A stretch of DNA of 30,877 bases from IMG/VR virus record IMGVR_UViG_3300020057_000115, positions 1 to 30,877 of that record. One strand, 5' to 3'. This DNA is from a virus. Position numbers and translations under genes: made by a program. This document shows positions 24,682 to 30,877 of the stretch, piece by piece. Every line of letters starts with the position of its first letter. Position 1 is the first letter of the stretch. The notes under the pieces are model-generated. The model had not been told where the DNA came from and did no database searches. It saw only the letters and a list, made by a program, of their open reading frames with translations.

Positions 24682-25071
24682 CTAATAGTTTCCCATCGTC
24701 CATAACTCAGGGTCGCTCCGCCACATAAACGCGCAGGCTTGCGCGAGATTCCAATGCTTGGTAGGCATTTGGGCTTCTTCGATGTCATAACACCAGCCAG
24801 CATGGTCATAAACGGGGAATTGCACATTAAAGATGTATTCAAATCCCCCATCCACAATTTTGTCAGCATGTAGGCGGATGATAAAACCGTCTTCATCCCC
24901 ATCATATTCGGCATAATCACATACCCCTGCTTCAAGGCATTTACGGATGTCGTCCCATTTTTTAACAGGCTTATTTTTGAGCCATACAACATATTCAGGG
25001 CGATAATCCCCATTAGTCTCAGTGGGGTTAATTGCGGGTGGAACTTGTCTATTCGGTTGATGCCAGCGCAT
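24682..25071 (-). CDS. unknown acidic Trp-rich protein
   Basis: A 129-residue acidic protein rich in Trp and Tyr: YRPEYVVWLKNK near 24-35, CDYAEYDGDEDGF (51-63), and WNLAQACAFMWRSDPELW near 107-124. Acidic, aromatic-rich small proteins are common among phage anti-defence DNA mimics, but nothing specific places it there. ATG 25071 has GAGAGGAC 6 bases upstream. An overlapping frame (24648-25013) was rejected because it lacks a ribosome binding site and has poor composition. Confidence 0.55.
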   Translation of the reverse strand: MRWHQPNRQVPPAINPTETNGDYRPEYVVWLKNKPVKKWDDIRKCLEAGVCDYAEYDGDEDGFIIRLHADKIVDGGFEYIFNVQFPVYDHAGWCYDIEEAQMPTKHWNLAQACAFMWRSDPELWTMGNY

Positions 25072-25107
25072 TGTTAGTCCTCTCTACTATAAAATGGGAT
25101 ACTCTTG

Positions 25108-25308
25108 TCATTTTGTGGGCAATCCCCCCTTATGCAATATTTCGGCGTTCAACGGAACCTGCACCCGCAGATAGATTTCTGTGACGGTATATGTGCGCCG
25201 ACATTTTCTGCACAGATAGGTATGGCTGATTTTCATCACCGCCATTTCTAATGTGCGCCGTTTTTCCAGTTCGAGCATTTGAACATCCCCACAGTATTTA
25301 CATTTCAT
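25108..25308 (-). CDS. small zinc-ribbon protein
   Basis: A 66-residue protein with CKYCG (3-7) and CRKCR near 33-37, two CxxC knuckles 27 residues apart, the pattern of a zinc ribbon. The stretch between them is basic and helical, and the tail after the second knuckle is beta. Such ribbons bind nucleic acid or act as transcription-factor or helicase partners. ATG 25308 overlaps the stop of the previous gene by 11 bases, with AAGG about 9 bases upstream. Frame extension upstream only repeats the neighbouring gene. Confidence 0.6.
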   Translation of the reverse strand: MKCKYCGDVQMLELEKRRTLEMAVMKISHTYLCRKCRRTYTVTEIYLRVQVPLNAEILHKGGLPTK

Positions 25309-26239
25309 GGCGCACAGCCTTTGACAGCATTGCTTCGTGGACGCGACACGCAGATATGGCATCGCCTAATGCTCGATGGGGTGATGGATTTGTTACCTCG
25401 TAATGCCGACACGCCTTTTCCAGTGATTGAAATTTATAATTGCCGTGATAGCTATTCCAATCCCCTATCAATTCGCTAAATGGCTTCATGACACATTTAC
25501 TCGTGATGGATTCAAACCCGCTTGCAGATTGTTGCAATAGCCTAATATCGTATTCTGCGTTGTAGATATAGACATCGTACTGCTCAAAAATTGCAAGGAT
25601 TTTATCCCTCAATTGCTCAATAGTTGGGGCATTGGCGACCATATCATCCGTAATCCCATGTACACGAATGGCATCCATAGGGATTGGGATTTGAGGGTTT
25701 ACAAATGTGTCGAGCAATATCATTTCATCTTCAGTGACAATCGAAATCTCAACGATACGGGATTTCTTATCTAACCCTGTTGTTTCGGTGTCCAGATAAG
25801 CACGAGGCTTATTGGTGGGTTTCATGGGCATTTCGTATTCCCATGTCCACAAGCCTTGTTTGCCCACCATTGGAATCGGTGCTGGCGCGACTTTGACGAC
25901 TTTGAGTTGCCACGCATAACGTCCATCTGAGTAATCCCCAAACTCGCGTTCCAGTGGCGATAATTGGTCACGGATTTGCTCAACGGGGATACAATCCACA
26001 AGGTCACACACACAGAGGATGGCACCGAGTGGTGGGGTTACGGGGAGCGTTATCGCTTCTGGGGTGCGCCGCATATTCCGCCATGCGCTTTCGTGGTCTT
26101 TGCTCCACACTTTGCCCGCATGAATGGCAACCCGTCCGCGATGATTCGTTTTCCACCCGCGGGTTTCATATTGCTTCACGCCACTGGCGATGAGCGATGC
26201 CCACGGTTGATGAATGGTGAGTGCTTTCATGGTAGCCAT
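25298..26239 (-). CDS. ASCH domain fused to DnaQ-like 3'-5' exonuclease
   Basis: A 313-residue fusion. Residues 4-135 are an ASCH domain: LTIHQPWASLIASGVKQYE, TNHRGRVAIHAGK (31-43), GRYAWQL (106-112) and GKQGLWTWE (126-134). Residues 146-313 are a DEDDh exonuclease: ExoI YLDTETTGL (D150, E152), ExoII NAEYD (N227, D231) and ExoIII HRALGDA (H288, D293). DnaQ-type enzymes degrade DNA or RNA from the 3' end or proofread. ASCH domains bind RNA or modified nucleotides in some families. Start ATG 26239 overlaps the upstream stop by one base (TAATG) with AAGGTGG 7 bases ahead; ATG 26230 is a second choice. The fused order suggests nucleic-acid-guided degradation, as a hypothesis only. Confidence 0.85.
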   Translation of the reverse strand: MATMKALTIHQPWASLIASGVKQYETRGWKTNHRGRVAIHAGKVWSKDHESAWRNMRRTPEAITLPVTPPLGAILCVCDLVDCIPVEQIRDQLSPLEREFGDYSDGRYAWQLKVVKVAPAPIPMVGKQGLWTWEYEMPMKPTNKPRAYLDTETTGLDKKSRIVEISIVTEDEMILLDTFVNPQIPIPMDAIRVHGITDDMVANAPTIEQLRDKILAIFEQYDVYIYNAEYDIRLLQQSASGFESITSKCVMKPFSELIGDWNSYHGNYKFQSLEKACRHYEVTNPSPHRALGDAISACRVHEAMLSKAVRHEM

Positions 26240-26805
26240 TAGAACGCCACCTTGCCCATATCCGCTTGCGTTTTTTGCCACACATGAATTATAAGGTCAC
26301 GGAGCATATTTTTAGCGGTGTCGTCCAGATTTCCTTCATAGAAGGTGGCAGAAAAATCCTCAATCTGGTCATGGGTCAAACCAGCAACGCGGTTGTCTAT
26401 CACGCCCTGACACAGTGTCCCCATGCCATCCTCATAGGCAGATTCTGAGCCTGCGTCCATGCCATCTTCAAAGCCGAATTCAACCCCTTCACCATAGCCC
26501 TCGCCATAGCCTTCTGCTCTGCCTGTATCAAATGCTTTGTCTCGCTGTTTACCAAGTTCTGCCATCATCGCCGTTTGCATGGCGACAGTGGTGAGTGTGA
26601 CCCCTTGTTGCTGGTGCATCCGTTCCGCGATTCCCCATAGGGTATTGGCGATGGGCGCGAGGGCACTATCCGCATCCACCATCGCCTGCAAAACAGGCTC
26701 AATATCCGAGGGGGTTACGTATACCCCCCCGCCCAACTGAGTGGTGATGGTGCTGATAACTGCATCAATTTGTTCTTGGGTAGCGGTGGTTTGGATTATC
26801 GTCAT
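26239..26805 (-). CDS. unknown protein with Gly/Glu-rich low-complexity stretch
   Basis: A 188-residue acidic protein. Residues about 5-85 are helical. Residues about 97-130 are a Gly/Glu/Asp/Tyr-rich stretch (AEGYGEGYGEG, then FGFEDGMDAG and AYEDGMG) without clear structure, then a helical end (HDQIEDF to IHVWQ). ATGA overlap with the gene upstream (26802-26805) and TAATG overlap with the ASCH-DnaQ gene place it in one tight operon. The low-complexity stretch resembles intrinsically disordered or phase-separating segments; no function can be named. Confidence 0.5.
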   Translation of the reverse strand: MTIIQTTATQEQIDAVISTITTQLGGGVYVTPSDIEPVLQAMVDADSALAPIANTLWGIAERMHQQQGVTLTTVAMQTAMMAELGKQRDKAFDTGRAEGYGEGYGEGVEFGFEDGMDAGSESAYEDGMGTLCQGVIDNRVAGLTHDQIEDFSATFYEGNLDDTAKNMLRDLIIHVWQKTQADMGKVAF

Positions 26806-27407
26806 GATTTCACCTCACTTGGGAGTAGGCGGAAATTGGGAGCTACTGGCGGATAGAGTTTGTTCCACGCATCCCACGCCAATTGCCCCGCCACACGCGC
26901 CTTGTTTATGGCGATGGTATCGCCTGCGGCTTTGAGTGCTTCGACTTTCGCCAATGGAGAAAGCGATTTGTCCGCACGGATGCGCCGTAGCTCATCCTCA
27001 AAATTGGTGGGTGGGAAAAGTGTGGGCGCGAGCACCACCACCAGTGGCGGTTGGATTTCGTCCAGAGGGGTATCCACCGATTCTGCTTCATCGCCTGTTG
27101 GGGCAGACGGTTGGTCGGTGGCAGGGGGTGGCGCGGGAACATCTAGCACCACTGGCGGAATGACTACGGTTGGGGTGGCTTCGGCAATGACACGCGGACG
27201 AGGCGTTGGCTCTGGGGCAACGGGTGCTGGCACAACCCCATCCCGATACAGCAACACGCGCCATACATGGTAATTGTTATCCCACGCGGGGGGTGCAAAC
27301 AATTCCCACCCATCGTTATACACATCTGCCAGCGTGTTCATGGCGATGCCATCTGTTGCCACATCCATGTGGCAAAATTCTTTAGGCGGTCTGGGCGAGT
27401 TGTCCAT
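26802..27407 (-). CDS. unknown protein, Pro-rich linker
   Basis: A 201-residue protein: N-terminal domain (about 1-60, with KEFCHMDVATDGIAMN and WELFAPPAWDNNYHVWRVLLYR), a long Pro/Val/Ala-rich linker (about 61-130) and a helical C-terminal part (about 133-190). ATG 27407 has a perfect GGAGG 6-7 bases upstream; extension further upstream only overlaps its neighbour. A two-domain protein joined by a flexible linker, perhaps a tether or assembly factor. No known motif. Confidence 0.52.
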   Translation of the reverse strand: MDNSPRPPKEFCHMDVATDGIAMNTLADVYNDGWELFAPPAWDNNYHVWRVLLYRDGVVPAPVAPEPTPRPRVIAEATPTVVIPPVVLDVPAPPPATDQPSAPTGDEAESVDTPLDEIQPPLVVVLAPTLFPPTNFEDELRRIRADKSLSPLAKVEALKAAGDTIAINKARVAGQLAWDAWNKLYPPVAPNFRLLPSEVKS

Positions 27408-27984
27408 TTTTAACCTCCGTAAATAAGGCTTCGAGTTTGGGGATGAGGATGTGCTTCTCGCGTGTCCACGCATCCTCTAGCGACTGGAGATGCGCCAGAC
27501 CGCCCCGCTGTTCGCTATTCCAGACCCACATTTGCCATGTGGCAAGGTCGGTGACAGTATTCCATTGCAACATGCTTGTGTCGCAATAATGCGCTTCACG
27601 GCTCACCAGTGAGTAGGCGGCCCACTTGAACCAGCGTTCCGCCATCGCTTTAATATCGCGCAAGGCTGACCGATAATGCACGGCTTCGCCTTCAAATGAG
27701 GCGATTTGGTCAACATCATCGTGCAATAGCGAAAACGAGAATCCGCACAGGGTGGTACCTTCGGTGGATTCGTAGATGAGCGAGAGTGTGAATTGCTCAA
27801 TCTCGAAATTCACGGTGACGGTGGTATTGGCATGACGGCTAAGGATGCGAATCAGCATCCCCTCTAGTGTTTGGGTATAGCCGTAATTGCGGACACGATA
27901 TGAACCATCGTCTAATTGCAGGATGGCGGTTTCTTGGGATTTGAATTTTTCCTCCCGTTTGATGCGGATGATTACCTTATTCAT
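27382..27984 (-). CDS. unknown protein
   Basis: A 200-residue protein with a basic beta start (VIIRIKREEKF), a central beta region and a helical C-terminal part with several Trp (EDAWTREKHILIPKLEALF near 168-186). No recognised motif. It overlaps the next gene by 26 bases. ATG 27984 is preceded by AGAGAGGTAGG. Confidence 0.52.
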   Translation of the reverse strand: MNKVIIRIKREEKFKSQETAILQLDDGSYRVRNYGYTQTLEGMLIRILSRHANTTVTVNFEIEQFTLSLIYESTEGTTLCGFSFSLLHDDVDQIASFEGEAVHYRSALRDIKAMAERWFKWAAYSLVSREAHYCDTSMLQWNTVTDLATWQMWVWNSEQRGGLAHLQSLEDAWTREKHILIPKLEALFTEVKNGQLAQTA

Positions 27985-28000
27985 TGATACACCTACCTCT

Positions 28001-28144
28001 CTACTTTACGCCGTCAAAAATGGTGCGGTCTACTTGGCGCATAGTGGGGCGTTTGCGCTTATCATCCACCCAGAAGGCGAATAACAGTGAAAACACCAAC
28101 ACCAGCACGATCAGGACAATGGTTGGGATTTCGAGCTTCATCAT
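28001..28144 (-). CDS. 47-residue membrane protein
   Basis: Short reading frame easily missed: MMKLEIPTIV, then a hydrophobic segment (about 7-24), a basic stretch (DDKRKRP, about 27-33) and a hydrophilic end (QVDRTIFDGVK). Its ATG (28144) overlaps the upstream stop (28141) as ATGA, and AGAGG sits about 7 bases ahead. Single-pass, with the basic side likely in the cytoplasm. Small membrane proteins in early phage operons can act as superinfection exclusion or host-membrane modulators, but no family is recognised. Confidence 0.65.
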   Translation of the reverse strand: MMKLEIPTIVLIVLVLVFSLLFAFWVDDKRKRPTMRQVDRTIFDGVK

Positions 28145-28599
28145 GTCCCCGCCTCTAATGTGTGCGGGGTGACATCCACTTGGGTGTCATCGCTGACGGG
28201 GGGGGTATCGTCTGGCAGAAGCCCTGACTTGATGAGCACCTTAATCAGCCCATTTAGGCGCAGGCTATCGGGGTGTTCCCCCCCCCCACCTTGTTTGGGC
28301 GGGGACTGGTAGATGCGATACGCTTCTTTGATGGCGGTCTGTTCGGGTGTTTCGATGGGTGCTGGCGCTTTGTGGAAATAGAGGATGAGGGATTCGCCCT
28401 GGTCTGTCGTCACCCGTTCACGAAACAAGAGGGTGTAGCCGTCATTGAGCAGGTCGTTGGCGTGTGAAAGCGCACCCGCCTCTAACGCATTAAATTCCGC
28501 AATGGCTTGATTGAGGGCTTCTGGTTTCCCCGCCTCTGCCAAGATTTGCAGGGTGGCGGCTGGGATGAAGGATAGCGGTAGGGTTACGGAAAAAATCAT
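28141..28599 (-). CDS. unknown protein
   Basis: A 152-residue protein: a beta start (MIFSVTLPLSFIP), a helical middle (LNQAIAEFNALEAGALSHANDLLNDG) and a beta strand (YTLLFRERVTTDQGESLILYFHKAPAP), with a low-complexity acidic tail (about 125-152). ATGA overlaps on both sides (28596-28599 and 28141-28144) put it firmly in the operon. Not recognised. Confidence 0.55.
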   Translation of the reverse strand: MIFSVTLPLSFIPAATLQILAEAGKPEALNQAIAEFNALEAGALSHANDLLNDGYTLLFRERVTTDQGESLILYFHKAPAPIETPEQTAIKEAYRIYQSPPKQGGGGEHPDSLRLNGLIKVLIKSGLLPDDTPPVSDDTQVDVTPHTLEAGT

Positions 28600-28856
28600 G
28601 GCACATCCTCTGCATCCACAACGGCATTGATACCCGATTCGGCTTCGGCTTCACGCCATGCCAATTCCATCTCCAATGCTAGATAGGCTGAATTGACACC
28701 ATCCAAATCTTCGGGGATGGCATCTAGGTTGCTGGCGAATAGCTCGGTGGTCTTTTCGGTGAGGGATTCGCATTGGTCGCGCAACCACTCGACATCATCT
28801 TGGTGCAGATGCCGATAGGGGTATTGGTTGTTGACTGCGGGTGTTGGTTGTTGCAT
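28596..28856 (-). CDS. small unknown acidic protein, first gene of the leftward operon
   Basis: An 86-residue acidic, helical protein (the YRHLHQDDVEWLRDQCESLTEK and SAYLALEMELAWREAEAE segments look like a helical hairpin). First gene after promoter B (28904-28933), 40 bases from the predicted start of transcription, so it is expressed early and strongly if the operator is free. No motif recognised. GCGAGGC about 5 bases before ATG 28856. Confidence 0.55.
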   Translation of the reverse strand: MQQPTPAVNNQYPYRHLHQDDVEWLRDQCESLTEKTTELFASNLDAIPEDLDGVNSAYLALEMELAWREAEAESGINAVVDAEDVP

Positions 28857-28903
28857 AGTGCCTCGCTTTCTGGATTCGGATAAGGTACTGACTGACTCTA
28901 CAT

Positions 28904-28933
28904 ATTATAACATAGACTCTGTGTTATAATCAA
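28904..28933 (-). promoter_or_regulatory. leftward promoter B with operator
   Basis: On the minus strand: TTGATT (28933-28928), 18-base spacer, TATAAT (28909-28904). The -10 box is 48 bases before ATG 28856, as in promoter A. It drives the chain of small genes down to at least 23555. Confidence 0.65.
28907..28927. promoter_or_regulatory. 21-bp operator, copy 2
   Basis: ATAACATAGA, centre C, TCTGTGTTAT. Nine of ten arm positions pair here; with flanking ATT/AAT the symmetry extends to 28904-28930 (12 of 13 per arm). It fills the spacer and covers part of the -10 of promoter B. Same sequence class as copy 1 at 23527-23547. Confidence 0.72.
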
Positions 28934-28942
28934 CTGGCAATA

Positions 28943-28971
28943 TTGACAGCCTAGCTGATTTGTGCTAAACT
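28943..28971 (+). promoter_or_regulatory. consensus rightward promoter
   Basis: Perfect -35 TTGACA (28943-28948), 17 bases, TAAACT (28966-28971). It points away from promoter B and into the intrinsic terminator 29000-29032, with no gene on the plus strand between. Start predicted near 28978. Confidence 0.7.
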
Positions 28972-28977
28972 CATGAT

Positions 28978-29032
28978 AGATAAAATAAATGGTGCAAAGA
29001 ATCCCCTGTTATACCCCTACAGGGGATTTTTT
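28978..29032 (+). ncRNA. predicted 55-nt small RNA, OOP-like in layout
   Basis: Defined by the consensus promoter 28943-28971 and the terminator 29000-29032. It lies entirely in the gap after the replicative helicase stop (29037) and is complementary to the helicase message's 3' untranslated region. In lambda, OOP RNA is a short transcript running against the main lytic transcript near the replication genes; the layout here is similar, the sequence is not compared. The unstructured 5' part is about 22 nt (ATGATAGATAAAATAAATGG region), the rest is the hairpin. Expression not shown. Confidence 0.5.
29000..29032 (+). terminator. strong intrinsic terminator
   Basis: AATCCCCTGT / ACAGGGGATT, ten perfect base pairs, 9-base loop, followed by a run of six T (29027-29032). 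On the minus strand the hairpin ends before ATTCTTT and may also end the leftward helicase transcript. Confidence 0.85.
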
Positions 29033-29036
29033 GCGC

Positions 29037-30416
29037 CTAGCCACCGTCATCCCATGACGACCAATCCGTTAGCACGGTCGTCACAGGATCGAGACGGGCA
29101 TACAGCGTCCCCGTTTGCCCCGTAGCTTTGTTCTTTGCCACCACTATCGTCAGCTTGTCTTTTTCCGCATCTCTGTTGTATAACGACTCTTTGTGGACAA
29201 TGATTACCCCTTGCGAATCCATCTCATATTTCGTGCTTCCCGCGATGTGGTGTGCCTCTGGCGCTTTGCTCCCATTAACCCCTGCGCGGTTGATTTGCAC
29301 CGCGCCGACTATGGGCACATTCAGCTTGTCGGCAATGAGGGTCATCATCTGCGAGATGTAGGCGTTGCGCTCGGAATCGTTATCGCGGGGATTGCCCTGC
29401 ATTGCCTGCAGATAATCCACGTAGATGATGTCTAGCCCATATTTGAATTTGACGGCACGCGCATGGGTATATAGACCTTTGGGCGAGAGCCGTTTGTCTG
29501 ATTTGATGTAGATTGGCAACTCCGCCAATTTGCCTGCAATTTTCAACACATGCCGCCACTGTTCGGGCGTAATCCCACCTAACAAGGCGCTGGTGCTGAT
29601 GCCCGATTCCATCGCCAAAAACATCAACACGACGGTGGATACATCCCCATCTGCCGTGTTGTAAAAGGCGACCCGTTTGCCCATTTTGGCATCTGCCAGC
29701 GCCGATGTGTAGAGCAGGGTGCTTTTGCCATTATGCGTCCGCCCTGCCACCAAATACACCATCTTACGGCGATACCCACCCAGCATGACATCCAATTCGG
29801 TTAAGCCTGTGGGACACAATAAATTGGCGGCTGGATTGTTCATCGCGGACTCGATTTGGGTCAGGACTGCACCCACATGCTTGCTGAGGGGTTCCATGTC
29901 GTGCGATGTCAATTCGGATGCCGTTTTGTCTATGGCTTCGCTCAGGTGGGCGATGACTTCGGTCGCGCTGATGGTGGGATTCAGTGCCAACTGTTTAGCC
30001 GCATCCGCCAATTGCAGGATGAGCCTGCGGGCGGCATTGGCTTGCACGATGCGGGCATACGACCCAACATTGTGCGCCGACCCAACCGATGTGAATAAAT
30101 GGGTTAGATAGGCATCGCCACCCGCGTCTACTAAGCGCCCCAGCTTTTTTAGCTCATCGCCAACGGTGATGATGTCTAGCTCATCGCCGCGCTCATATAA
30201 ATTTTCCATCGCCTGCATGATGTACTGGTGACGTGGCAGAAAAAAACTATTACCCGTGAGTGTGAGCAGTACATCTGCGAAACATGTCGGGTCTAATAAG
30301 ACACTGCCCAAGACAGCTTCTTCTGCCTCTTGGCTGTAGGGGAAATTGTCGGGGATACTGGAATTTCCCGCCTCGCTATCGGGTCTGGGGCGATACTCTT
30401 TTTTGGTAATTACCAC
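29037..30416 (-). CDS. dnaB: replicative DNA helicase, DnaB family
   Basis: A 459-residue protein. The N-terminal domain has the DnaB start SQEAEEAVLGSVLLDP (about 28-43). The RecA-like domain has Walker A GRTHNGKST (225-233) and Walker B YVDYLQ (332-337), plus the late AEAHHIAGSTKYEMDSQ-like region typical of DnaB motif H4. It unwinds DNA at the phage fork. After the strand at 249-252 the usual SLEM catalytic Glu is not seen; the segment reads NTADGD instead, so the catalytic acid may have moved or be an Asp (D256 or D258). Start is GTG 30416 with AGAGGTG about 6 bases ahead; it overlaps the previous gene by 7 bases. Confidence 0.9.
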   Translation of the reverse strand: MVITKKEYRPRPDSEAGNSSIPDNFPYSQEAEEAVLGSVLLDPTCFADVLLTLTGNSFFLPRHQYIMQAMENLYERGDELDIITVGDELKKLGRLVDAGGDAYLTHLFTSVGSAHNVGSYARIVQANAARRLILQLADAAKQLALNPTISATEVIAHLSEAIDKTASELTSHDMEPLSKHVGAVLTQIESAMNNPAANLLCPTGLTELDVMLGGYRRKMVYLVAGRTHNGKSTLLYTSALADAKMGKRVAFYNTADGDVSTVVLMFLAMESGISTSALLGGITPEQWRHVLKIAGKLAELPIYIKSDKRLSPKGLYTHARAVKFKYGLDIIYVDYLQAMQGNPRDNDSERNAYISQMMTLIADKLNVPIVGAVQINRAGVNGSKAPEAHHIAGSTKYEMDSQGVIIVHKESLYNRDAEKDKLTIVVAKNKATGQTGTLYARLDPVTTVLTDWSSWDDGG

Positions 30417-30877
30417 AATAGCACCTCTTTCAACGGGTCGTCATCTGGGATAGGGGTTTCTTCGATGGTCATGTTAGCTACCATTTTAGTCATAATCTGG
30501 TTAAACTTTTCCCGCATCTCGGCAGTCGTCAAGCCGATGTAGGGGTCGTTTTCATCATCGGCGATGGTCGCTGCTAGGGGCGGGGGATAATTAAATTTCA
30601 CCCCAACATAACCAGGGGGCGGTGTCCAGTCGGGGAAAATTTCGCCACTGCTGTCTTGATTGGCACAGAAATTTGCCCATTGGCTTGATAGTGCGCCTGG
30701 GGTGAATCCGCCACTCCAATTTTTCGATTTGCAAAAGGCGTACAGGTCGGGGATTTGGTCTGGGGTGGCAGTAGCATCTAGCAATTCTTTGGCAATTTTG
30801 CCCACCAGCGATTTGTTGCCGGTGGTCATGGTTTTGAAATTCCAGCCAAACGCCGCGACAATCGCGCTCATCATGCG
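30410..30877 (-). CDS. probable replication initiator/helicase-loader protein, C-terminal part
   Basis: The frame is open to the right edge; 154 residues are visible from ATG 30874, but the true start likely lies outside. The visible start, AFGWNFKTMTTGNKSLVGKIAKELLDATATPDQIPDLYAFCKSKNW then FTPGALSSQWANFCA (about 8-69), matches the C-terminal domain found in phage replication proteins that precede DnaB (an FGxxxxxxT...KxAKELxxxGxTPxxI pattern). The tail is acidic and ends EVLLW. Immediately followed by the helicase gene, overlapping by 7 bases, so it likely loads DnaB onto the phage origin. No origin is visible in the window. Confidence 0.6.
   Translation of the reverse strand, partial: RMMSAIVAAFGWNFKTMTTGNKSLVGKIAKELLDATATPDQIPDLYAFCKSKNWSGGFTPGALSSQWANFCANQDSSGEIFPDWTPPPGYVGVKFNYPPPLAATIADDENDPYIGLTTAEMREKFNQIMTKMVANMTIEETPIPDDDPLKEVLLW

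Noticed and set aside
24648-25013. An alternative leftward reading frame overlapping the 24682-25071 gene
   Set aside because: No ribosome binding site, Met-rich low-quality composition; the other frame has GAGAGGAC and normal composition.
28904-28930. The right half of the operator also contains TATAAT reading rightward, suggesting a divergent promoter
   Set aside because: No acceptable -35 at 16-19 bases; the consensus promoter at 28943-28971 is far better.

Overview
The window is part of a tailed bacteriophage (Caudoviricetes) genome or prophage. It shows the usual long-tailed siphovirus order: portal, Mu F/SPP1 gp7-like minor head protein, prohead protease with scaffold, decoration protein, major capsid, neck proteins, tail tube, tail chaperones, tape measure, distal tail and hub. 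Start sites, Shine-Dalgarno sequences and sigma70-like promoters are ordinary bacterial ones and the standard code is used. No gene names the host. There is no integrase, repressor, recognisable endolysin or terminase in view, so lifestyle cannot be decided. The window cuts through a gene at both ends: the portal at the left and a replication protein at the right.

Left arm (1-18108, plus strand). Virion genes are packed with short overlaps. Two glycosyltransferase genes sit inside this block: a GT-A/GT2-like gene between portal and minor head protein, and a GT-B/GT4-like gene between major capsid and head-tail connector. The protease gene contains a strong internal ribosome binding site and in-frame ATG that would yield a free scaffold protein. 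The tail chaperone pair overlaps in a frame that needs a +1 or -2 shift. The tape measure carries six 45-residue repeats. After the hub, a separate promoter drives two overlapping membrane-protein genes (lysis candidates), followed by an intrinsic terminator at 18126-18149.

Middle (18148-19247). A leftward gene of unknown function is followed by about 460 bases with no gene. That stretch holds a good leftward promoter, three hairpins and a terminator, which predict a structured RNA of about 143 nt, or an attenuated leader for the unknown gene.

Right arm (19248-30877, minus strand). The main protein is a 1164-residue fusion of an N6-adenine methyltransferase-like domain with an SNF2-type helicase, reminiscent of phage P1 DarB. 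It is coupled to an unknown 243-residue protein. Upstream lies a run of small leftward genes: mostly unknowns, a zinc-ribbon protein, an ASCH-DnaQ exonuclease fusion, and a 47-residue membrane protein. Two leftward promoters, one ahead of each of these two groups, carry the same 21-bp near-palindromic operator between -35 and -10, so one regulator probably controls both. Further right are a DnaB-type helicase and the C-terminal part of a probable replication initiator. Between the second operator and the helicase gene, a consensus rightward promoter leads straight into an intrinsic terminator, predicting a small RNA of about 55 nt antisense to the helicase 3' untranslated region.

How it fits together: the right arm looks like an early replication and host-takeover region under shared repression, and the left arm like late virion genes. 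The most interesting parts are the methyltransferase-helicase with its neighbour, the two predicted RNAs, the twin operators and the two virion-linked glycosyltransferases.
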